This document shows, piece by piece, positions 56,211 through 64,000 of a stretch of DNA of 64,000 nucleotides. This DNA is from Undaria pinnatifida (taxonomy: Eukaryota > Sar > Phaeophyceae > Laminariales > Alariaceae): assembly GCA_012845835.1 (NCBI GenBank), contig JABAKD010000025.1:16035966-16099965 (forward strand), given 5' to 3'. Numbering within the stretch: position 1 is the stretch's first letter; every line of letters starts with the position of its first letter. The notes below the pieces were generated by a model, which saw nothing but the letters and a program-made list of their open reading frames with translations, was not told the DNA's origin and did no database searches. The position numbers and the translations under genes are program-made.

Positions 56211-57321
56211 ATGTGTATGAGTCTCCACTTGGGGGGCTCTTCACTGACTTCGCAAAAAAGTAATAATTACTATAAGAAAGTGATTTCACTAGGATATAAA
56301 GTGTTTCTGCATATTCAAGTTGGCGTTCTTTTCTGAGGGAAGAACACCCGTTTCATTTTTTAAAGGCGAAATACGCATGACACATATCCCGCTGAATATC
56401 GTGTACAGGCATAGCACACATACCTGTGCATCAAACCGAAAATATGTTATCCACAGCCAGGCAGTAAATATTACAGATACCTCTCTTTCCTGCGGTTTCA
56501 GCTTGCGCTGATTCCGAGCTTACTGTGGTCCCAACCGCTGCGTCTGCTCAACCACCATCATTACAAATCTGGGTGTTGGATAGGATAAGAGAAGAGTAGG
56601 TGTTCAGGTATTCGGTTGGAAAAACTGAAAGTGCAACACAGTGAACGATCCATTGGGGTATGTGTAAAACGACAAAAATTGTAAACACTAATGATAATGG
56701 CAGTTTAATGATATTGGGTAGTTTTTTCGAGGGAACAGCCCCCTCAGCCAGGAATGTTGGCCAGAATGTGCTGACCCTATCGAAGCACGAGCCTCCTTAG
56801 TTTAGTTCATAATGTCGCATTTATGTCTACAAGTAGAGCAGTTCAAACTCAAACACGGCAGAAAGGCAGAAGAACAAAAGTGCGCCGATGATGCAGATAC
56901 TTAAGACCGCCTTGGGCATGCCACCCCATAACACAAATGAATTTTACGTGAGCCGTGTCGCTCCAGGGTACTCATTGTTCGATAGCCCGCGGCTGTACTA
57001 TGATCGACGCCGCGCGACATTGCTGTCTGTATCCTACAGTGTATACGCCGAATAACCCGTATAAGCGTTATGGGGACATTCGGCACAAGTGTATAATATA
57101 GGCTCCGCCGCCGCCTCCCCCACGCCATGCATGCCTAGAGCGAGCGACGGCTTTTCGTTATATAGATCCTGAAACGGTACTGCTTGCCACCTCCTTTGCC
57201 TTCTCGTTCATCCTAACGTAGCTTTCTTGACAGATTCGGGTTCACACCGTTCAACCCCATAGATGACTATGCACGCTTAATGTTGCTGCTTCTTCTCCTC
57301 GCGTTATCGTCATCTCCCTGA

Positions 57322-57588
57322 CCTGTGCCGCCCCCCGCCCCCCCCCTCCTGGACGCTGTAACTGCTGGCCTCCTGGAAAAAGCTGCCACAAGCTTCGGTT
57401 TAAATGTGTCCTGTACAGAGAGCGAAGTAGAGGAGGGGAATGAACAGGCGTTAAACGAACAAAATAGCACGAGAATACAGAAACGCCTTTCCGGGTCGAT
57501 CTACCTCTGGGCGTGCGGAGAGACAGAGGAAAATGAAGGGGACCCCCTTAAGCTGCCCGACATGCTAATCGGTTGGCTTATAATAATG
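57322..57588 (+). CDS. Membrane-protein gene, upstream exon (5' limit uncertain)
   Basis: The frame opens after TGA 57319-57321 and ends at 57588 with a consensus donor GTAAGT, phase 0. Readable protein is LNVSCTESEVEEGNEQAL, NSTRIQKRLSGSIYLWACGE, LKLPDMLIGWLIIM. The end (MLIGWLIIM) continues into GLAYIMLIV of the next exon, so a single transmembrane helix is split by the intron. The true acceptor lies somewhere between 57322 and about 57480; GTACAG and GAACAG are candidates. The N-terminal part, acidic with two NxS/T sites, would be extracellular or lumenal if glycosylated. The phrase MLIGW recurs as MLVGWG in the last exon. Confidence 0.55.
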
Positions 57589-57834
57589 GTAAGTCAGGTT
57601 GGGTCGGATTGACTTGAGTGGGTTGAGTTTAGATTTGCTTGGGATACGATAGCACATGGATTGGTCGGTGAGTCCGTAGGTTCGTGAGTGATAGGGTGGG
57701 TGGTAGGGTAGGTCCTACTGACACGATACACACAACAACATTCGTACGAGTTTGATTAGGTAGAATTAAGTTGGGGTCCAAGCAGGCCAAGTGACCACTT
57801 CTTCTGTGATTATCCTTTGATAATGCGTGTGTTA

Positions 57835-57930
57835 TAAATTCTTCAGCTGTGAGTTCGATAGATTGAGTGGTCGATAGTTAGGTTTGCAAGCTGCGTGATA
57901 CATCGGCCGCGCGTGTTCAATTCTTCGTTG
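57835..57930 (+). repeat. Distant relative of the foldback head, in an intron
   Basis: CTTCAGCTGTGAGTTCGATAG, GGTTTGCAAGCTGCGTGATAC and ATCGGCCGCGCGT follow the order of the E-family terminal arm. Confidence 0.45.
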
Positions 57931-58639
57931 AGTTCAATGTCAAGCGGCAACTACTAATGTTGACGATGTCACCTCCATCGAGGGGTCGTGGAGATGATGG
58001 GTGCTTGGACATACCAGCAGCTGATGGCCTACCGAGTCACCGATCGGCAACACACTCGTCTGTAGTGAGTGCTCAGTAGCATGGAACGCTTTTGAATCAT
58101 AAACATGGCGTAAATATTGAGTCCATCTACGGTCGCTGATACTTGATTCTTGGTGCACCTAGAATGCGACGTAACTAGTTTCTTTTCGGATTCGGTAGGT
58201 TACAACACTCAGTCGTAACCGTATGCTGGGGGGATCGACGCAAAACGCCTGGTCATAACATGCTGTTTTCACAACTGCCCTACCCAAAATCTGTCAGCGT
58301 TGGGAGCAGCGCCATAGTCTAGAGTTTGTGTGCTCTGTGTGTGCGCGTGTTCGGGCTTGTGTACATGTTTGTGTATTTCGCTGAGAGATTTGTCGGCTGG
58401 CCGTCACCACCAGCTTCCTCGAATTGACCGCCATCAGCAACTGTGCCCAGTTATAATCTAAACCAGTCACAACCACCCTGTCCACGCTTGAGACAACGGT
58501 CGTTACTGTACTACGTCGATGCCACCACAGTCCCGCACGGTTGATTCCCTTCAAAACACCGCCACTGCGTAGCAAGCATGCAATACAACCTTTCAAGCAA
58601 GTTCTTCAATATGTGGCCAAAGTCTAACGAAGCGTGCGT

Positions 58640-59323
58640 ACCCTCGCCGCCCGCCAACTGTTGTACTTTCAGTTGCAGGGTATCGTCTACCGTCAATTCA
58701 ATACCGTACGTTGATGCTGCATTTGCGCATGACGATGCTAAAAAAACGCCGCTACTGCACACCTTGCGCTAACTACCAACCTTCAAGTATGTTCCGCTAA
58801 AGTGCTCAAAACCAACGCAGTGTCCGTACGCTCCCAGCCCGCCAGCTGCCGCACGATCCGTTGCGGGCTCTCGCCTACCATTGCCGTAATACGTCGATAC
58901 CGCAGTCCCGTATGATCCCGTTGGAAGTGCTGCTCAGCGTGCATTCAATGCCAACTTCCGAAGAGCTCCCGCAATGAACCGCCCGAATCTAACGCAGGCT
59001 TCGTACGCTCACAGCCCGCCAACTTCGGTACGCTCTGTTGATAGCTCTCGCGTACATTATGCTCATCTTCTGGGACGCAAGATATATCGGGAATTTCAAA
59101 ATCTTATGATGACCACTCCGTACCTTCCAAGCTAACGTGACGCGCGTACGCTCGCTACCCACCAACTAACGTTCGGTTAGTTGCAGGCTCTCGCCGTACG
59201 TTATGGCCATCGTGCGAGCGCCAGAAAATTCCAAAACGTCCTCCGATGAATACCTGGTAACTTCGAACCCAACGCTTCACGTGTACGCTTGCCCAACCCT
59301 GCCTACCGTACGTCCAGTTGCAG
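58640..59323 (+). repeat. Intronic diverged tandem repeat carrying decoy copies of the next exon's start
   Basis: Five blocks, at spacings of about 140-190 bp, share the order AACG-AG..CGTACGCTC, CCGCCAAC, then GTTGCAGG-TCTCGCGTAC. The repeated junction occurs near 58673 (AGTTGCAGGGTATCGTCTAC), 58860 (GTTGCGGGCTCTCGCCTAC), 59040 (GTTGATAGCTCTCGCGTAC) and 59179 (AGTTGCAGGCTCTCGCCGTA). The last copy, at 59317, is the real acceptor and first bases of the exon at 59324. The earlier copies carry indels or a lost AG, so splicing to them would shift the frame. Confidence 0.7.
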
Positions 59324-59665
59324 GGTCTCGCGTACATTATGCTCATCGTCCGAGCGCGAGATAACGATAGTTCAGACAATGAAAACAACGATCTCAATGA
59401 CAATGACAACGAGGAATCCGGGTTCTCAATGGCATCTGTGACGGGGGCCATGTACCTCCTCGTCGCTTCCACCACCCCTGATCTCCGTGCTGGCTTCACG
59501 CTGCTCGTGGACGGATTACGGTATTACCAGCGCGTGTTCGGTGCCGTTCTGCTTACTTTGTACGGGCTCATGATCTGCGCCGCCATGAAGGTGCTTTTTT
59601 CTACGTCGAATGACGACGCTTCTGTGGTAATAAACGCGGTCACCGTACTCTTCATTGCCGACGTG
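59324..59665 (+). CDS. Membrane-protein gene, middle exon (114 codons)
   Basis: Acceptor CCAGTTGCAG at 59323 and donor GTGAGT at 59666, both phase 0. The peptide opens GLAYIMLIVRARDND (completing the helix begun in the upstream exon). It then has an acidic Asn/Asp loop, SVTGAMYLLVASTTPDLRAG, LRYYQRVFGAVLLTLYGLMI, and ends VVINAVTVLFIADV. The next exon begins DEKALAFF, so the intron splits the phrase LFIADV-DEKALAFF. Phrases of the form N-x-(2)-FI-x-x-VDE recur, as I recall, in uncharacterised multi-pass proteins of stramenopiles and other protists. Domain name unknown. Confidence 0.7.
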
Positions 59666-59984
59666 GTGAGTGGACGAATACATATCGTATCGTTGGTATC
59701 ATCTTATGCAATGCTTGTTATTGTTTGGCTGTCATTACAGCGGGGTTGTCCGCAGGTGCTCGGTGTGTGTCAGGAGGTTGTAGATATGTGTTTACGTGCA
59801 GGCAGGATACACATACTCGGTATGTAGATTTACTTGGCCGACGTAGGCGAGACGGCTACAAAATGTCAGCCGACCACAATTTCCATGTATTGAGCTTTCA
59901 CACCTGCCTCCGCGCTGTCTTCAATATCATGCCTAGCTTTGGGCTACAGAAGCGTTCCAACTCTATTTCCAGGTGCATTATCCC

Positions 59985-60030
59985 CAACACCATCAACACC
60001 ATCAACACCATCAACACCATCAACACCATG
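59985..60030. repeat. 9-bp tandem repeat, unit AACACCATC
   Basis: Five copies in a row inside the 2.54-kb intron (59666-62205). Confidence 0.9.
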
Positions 60031-61564
60031 AGCGGTGCAGTTCACAGGGGGTCAAATCACTCGCTAAAATCGCACGCAGGACATCACGAGCGACTATGCA
60101 TTCTAGGGGAGCAGGTTGAATGTATTCATTCCAACCCGGAAGTAGGCACATGGACTAGACTACAGGAGTTAGACTTCGTGGATACGTGGATATATATTAT
60201 TTCTCAGTTTCCCTTGGTGTAAAAATATTATTGGGAATGTTAACGAGTAGCCGACGCTGAAACTCATGTTGCACACAGTCGGATGGCCGAACTATGACAA
60301 TAATGTATACAAAGACGTATGATCACCGAGAACCCAGGGATAGGGAATATTGTTCAGATGGTGTCGGGCTCGTTATGGGATTCTCGAACCTCGTAATTCT
60401 CTGTTAACTCCCCTTTGTTCGAACGTTTTCTTCGAGGGGCGGATTGCACACCCCTCACGCTTTCTTTCGTATCCGCTCTGGACCTGGCCGTGAACGCGTA
60501 CAGGGGCTACAAAAGAGACAAGCGAGTAATGGCCACGAGTTTGGATTTAGGATGGCACTGTCGAGCTCCCACTTGATTCTTGATAGGTAGGGAGAGGTTG
60601 AACAAATAAAACATGAGAAAACGTTTCAAAATTGACATACTATTTTGTCCTGACAACGCGTTTTTCGAGGACACCTCGAAGCGTTTTCTCTATCGTGCTA
60701 CTTGTGCTGTTGCTTTACTTGTTATTCCCGAGGGCCCCATACAACCGCCGCCCCTGGAATGTACGTTGGTAGGTAGCTCACTCTCACAGCCAACGCTTTT
60801 GATGTATGCGTAATCACTTCTCATGGAGTGCGTGATCACGCTCTGGCAGTTTGACCTGCTGTGTCCTGTCTACGTGGTTATGAAGAAGGCAGAGTTAACG
60901 TTCGCCTGAAACGCTATCAGCACGTCTCTACACGGCCAGGCTGCCTACAATCCGTCTGCGAGGCTCTAATCCAGAGAAAAACTGACTCCGTGCCCGCCTG
61001 TCTGTGAATACGTAGAAAACGTGCAGTACATGTCAACGTGCTGGCCCCGAATACTTGATTGAGTCAGACTATAATAAAATTTAGCGCACTCGACACGCCT
61101 CTTAGTGGCCAGGCTAGAGAGTCATTCGGCACTCGGCATGGCGGGTTCGGATTTCGCGTGAGCACGTACTAGGTGCATACCTACCAGCATGATGCCATAC
61201 TTGTTGGTCTTGCTTGATTTTTTCCGATCAAAATTTGAAGCTCAGAATTGGATTCACATAAGGAGCGGCTTAAGCATAGCATGTATGGTCCATTGTGTGT
61301 TGAACTCTTGGCCTTACTTCACATATACTACACGCGTAGTGTAGAAATTATTTTTTGCGCGTTGTGTGCTGTTCGTACATTTTGAGTCGAACAAATCGAG
61401 CTGCTGCCCTGCCCTAACCGAAGCATTTGCGCCGGCGAATGCCGGCGCCCATGCGCAGCCCTTGTATTACTATTTTTTTGTGTGTACAACGTACGCTTCT
61501 TGTGTGGAAGTTAGCCTTCTTGAGGTGGTTCTACCATGCTCCCAAGTTTTTGTGTTCACAATAG

Positions 61565-61700
61565 TATAAAAATAAAATACATTCCAGCTGTGGGATCGAA
61601 GGTTTTGTAGAAACCCATATTTGCAAGCTGTGTGTGATACTCCGATCGCGCGTTTTACGGGCTGTGTCCTCATTACGGATATAGGTCGGCATACTCTGTG
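61565..61700 (+). repeat. Foldback-family head fragment inside an intron
   Basis: AAATACATTCCAGCTGTGGGA, TTTGCAAGCTGTGTGTGATAC, TCCGATCGCGCGTTTTACGG and ATATAGGTCGGC are the left terminal arm of the E elements. It lies in the 59666-62205 intron, showing the family has entered a transcribed region. Confidence 0.7.
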
Positions 61701-62205
61701 ATTTAGTTCCGGCTGGATTTCAAGGTCTGATGTCGGGATCACGGTTACGGCTGATATAACTCATGTCCAAATGCTCAAATGGAAACTGGTTGGTGCGTAT
61801 CGTTTCCTCCGCGCCCACTCTACTGGCCGACACGAAAGCAAAACATGCCCCCTTTCGGGTGTTCGGGGAGAGGGGAATGTTGATATGACGACGCCAGCAT
61901 CAGCTGCATGCGGTAGACCGAGCGGCTTGGGTGGGGGAGGTGGGGTGTATGTCTGTGCGTCGGCATATCGAACGACCTGTACAACACACGCGCAACATGG
62001 TGATACTCTCACTGCTAAACGCTGCCAGATTTTATTTTGGCGCTTGACAATATCCCATTCGTCGTTTACTCAGGTCGCCATTAATAACACTCATTGATTG
62101 GTTGATACATACTACGGGGATATCTGTGCCCAATCAGTGCGATACCCTTTTCGCCGTCCGTGTCTTCTTCTCCCCCTCCCCTCGCACACGTCGTCGTTCG
62201 CCCAG

Positions 62206-63264
62206 GATGAGAAGGCCCTGGCGTTTTTTACGGCAGTTCCGTACAAATGGCGGCTCTTCTGGGCGATATACACGGTCGGGATTAGCTTCGCGCTTGCCCT
62301 GATCGGGCTCGTTTTCCTCGGGGATCCATTGGCTGCAGCAGACGGTGCGGGAGACGTACTCGGCAAGATCCCGCGCTGGTTTGTCTGTGCCGTCAACCCC
62401 GGAGCCGTGACCCTCTTATCCTTTTCCCTGAGCGACGCTGTCTTGGCATTTTCAGAAGCTTTGAGCGACGCGTGCACAGAAGCGAACAAAGACGAGACCG
62501 TGAAAACGTGGAGTATGGTCAGTGTGATGTGTGTCGCGGGAGTGTACAAGGCCTTCAACAACACCAAAGACCTTCTGAGACGAGATATTTGCTTCTGCGT
62601 TACCTTGTGCTTATGGATTGCTCACGGGGTCGTTTCTTGGGGGATATTGTTGAGGGAATCTTGGGGGCTTCTGGTATTGGACTGTGGCGACGAAAATGGC
62701 AATGCCGACGACGATGATAGCGTGGGCCTCGGCGATGTGAACGAGCCTGTACTTTATGCAGCCTTAATAATCTCCAACGTGGCCCTCGTCGCCGGGGTTT
62801 CAATGAAGGCTTTGGCTACCTTCTTAAGCAACCTTAGGCGGCCGGCGGATATCCCTATGCCGGTGTCGCAGACTCAAGCAGTGGGTTTTCCTAGTCAACA
62901 GACGTGCGGCTTTTTAGACGAATCCTGCATACCTTCGATGTTGGTGGGGTGGGGTATTGGATTCTGGGCCACTACTCTATTGCTAGGAGGTACATTGTAC
63001 GAGGTTTGGTGGAGTGGCGCCCCGGTCGTGACTGAGGTTATCAGCTATTTAGTTATACCATGTTTTTTCATCGCGGTCGTATTCGCGATGGCCGATGAAA
63101 ACTTCCTGGGGAAAAGGTTTATACCGTACATCGGCTCTACCACTCGTATTCTGCAAGAAAAACGTGGTGTTTGGTACTGGATTGTGGCGACGGCAATACG
63201 GGATATTCTCCTGATATGGGTGTTAATGTGGAGCTTCTTGGTGCCGTGCTTAAATAACATATGA
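62206..63264 (+). CDS. Membrane-protein gene, terminal exon (352 codons and stop)
   Basis: It begins after a pyrimidine-rich tract and TTCGCCCAG (acceptor ends 62205), phase 0, and ends at TGA 63262-63264. An in-frame start at 62098 exists, but the 36 codons before GAT are intron-like, and the join to the middle exon restores a continuous LFIADV-DEKALAFF. In this exon, hydrophobic segments lie near residues 17-39 (LFWAIYTVGISFALALIGLV), 128-149 (ICFCVTLCLWIAHGVVSWGI), 181-204 (VLYAALIISNVALVAGVS), about 245-265 (MLVGWGIGFWATTLLLGG), about 280-300 (VISYLVIPCFFIAVVFAMAD) and about 322-345 (WIVATAIRDILLIWVLMWSF). An Asp-rich loop (NADDDDSVGLGDVNEP) separates two of them. With the other exons the protein is about 550 residues with at least eight membrane helices. 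Transport or sensing is possible; no motif decides it. It is the best-supported gene in the window. Confidence 0.75.
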   Translation, partial: DEKALAFFTAVPYKWRLFWAIYTVGISFALALIGLVFLGDPLAAADGAGDVLGKIPRWFVCAVNPGAVTLLSFSLSDAVLAFSEALSDACTEANKDETVKTWSMVSVMCVAGVYKAFNNTKDLLRRDICFCVTLCLWIAHGVVSWGILLRESWGLLVLDCGDENGNADDDDSVGLGDVNEPVLYAALIISNVALVAGVSMKALATFLSNLRRPADIPMPVSQTQAVGFPSQQTCGFLDESCIPSMLVGWGIGFWATTLLLGGTLYEVWWSGAPVVTEVISYLVIPCFFIAVVFAMADENFLGKRFIPYIGSTTRILQEKRGVWYWIVATAIRDILLIWVLMWSFLVPCLNNI

Positions 63265-64000
63265 TGCATGCGGAGGCTGCGTTTGTGGGTGTTGGTGTGG
63301 AGCATGCTGGTGATGTGGTTAAACTTTTTGTGGCTGGTGGCTCAGGCGTTTGGAACGATGCTCACATGGGTGTTCATGCGGAACTAACTCCCTAGAGTAG
63401 TGCCTGCTCAAGCAACATATGATTGCTCAGGAGGTTGGGAGACTGCCGTTTTCATAGGGATGCCAGCCGGGCGATGCTTCTTGTACTGGTGTTACCGTAG
63501 ACTAGTGTACAGCAATCGCCGCCCCAATGTCAGTTAAAATTTGTTTTGCGTGTTCTCCTGTATGTTCGTACAGGTATGTTCGTACAGGCGACTATTGTAT
63601 TTTATTGGCGTTTTGGGTTCCCGGTAGCTAGCCAGTCAGCTGCTCTGCGTCGTGTTTGGGTGTCTCGTGATTCCTTGCGGGTCTGAAACCAGATACCGTC
63701 GGAAACTTCTGCTCTTCAGTTATTTCGCACGTTTTAGTGGATGATGCTGATAACATCGGAGGTCATGGCAGTGTTGGTTTTTATCGTCGAGCCAAGTACA
63801 CGGGAAAGTTTTTGGTTCGATGATGACTTTAGCCGGCGAGATATAGTTAGGTTCAGGAATGTGTCGCAGCCTTTAAAGTAGCATAACTCCTTACGCGGTG
63901 AAATAAGCTTTGGGGAGCTTGCGTAATGGGATTCTCGAGCCGGGCTTGTTCATGAGGCTTCCATCCTTTAAGCGAGTACCAGGTACCTTCGTTTCGATGG
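63265..64000. other. 3' flank, no gene seen
   Basis: Holds a small duplication with hairpin (TGTATGTTCGTACAGG repeated near 63562-63590) and a GTACCAGGTACC word near the end. Presumably it includes the 3' UTR of the membrane-protein gene; no polyadenylation signal stands out. Confidence 0.4.

Noticed and set aside
59725-60222. 165-codon plus-strand frame
   Set aside because: It lies inside the 2.54-kb intron, includes a 9-bp repeat (INTINTINT) and has no domain. Treated as chance.
62098-62205. ATG-like start at 62098 as the beginning of the membrane-protein gene
   Set aside because: The 36 codons before GAT 62206 are pyrimidine-rich intron sequence ending in CCCAG. The joined phrase LFIADV-DEKALAFF and helix continuity favour splicing from 59665.

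Overview
This is a gene-poor, repeat-dense stretch of a eukaryotic nuclear genome. The evidence is coding blocks that join only across GT-AG introns with consistent phase, LTR-type retroelements, terminal-inverted-repeat elements, long satellites and many microsatellites. There are no bacterial operons, ribosome binding sites, rRNA genes or convincing tRNA genes. The long introns (1.7 and 2.5 kb), a copia-like gag relic and a polytopic membrane protein of a style I associate with algal stramenopiles suggest a large-genome stramenopile alga such as a brown alga or a diatom. That placement is inference only.

Layout. 0-3.8 kb: a 45-bp-class minisatellite, short duplications and a TAG microsatellite. 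4.0-12.6 kb: two copies of an unusual inverted-repeat element family filled with G or C homopolymer tracts, plus a non-coding unit between 345-bp direct repeats (5.8-8.8 kb). 13-27 kb: broken coding relics (including a minus-strand copia-like gag) interleaved with a short MITE-like family, and a third G-tract element at 21.5-22.9 kb. 28.3-36.1 kb: a pentanucleotide CCCGA satellite split in two by a 3.18-kb LTR element with near-identical 335-bp LTRs. 37.1-37.8 kb: a fourth G-tract element. 38.6-40.1 kb: more MITE-like copies.

41.07-43.36 kb: a 2.28-kb unit with 40-bp terminal inverted repeats and a 7-bp target duplication. It carries a multi-exon zinc-finger gene behind a triplicated TATA-box repeat. 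44.9-45.2 kb: a possible minus-strand exon. 49.9-50.7 kb: an array of about 115-bp repeats. 53.0-54.1 kb: a small two-exon gene running into a 10-bp-period array. 55-63.3 kb: the clearest gene, a multi-pass membrane protein. Its exons end at 57588, span 59324-59665 and span 62206-63264. The intron before the middle exon holds four decayed copies of that exon's own splice acceptor and 5' end.

Most open frames in the window are artefacts of the CCCGA, poly-G or triplet repeats. Coding calls below rest on hand-read phase-consistent splice junctions and have not been checked against transcripts or databases.
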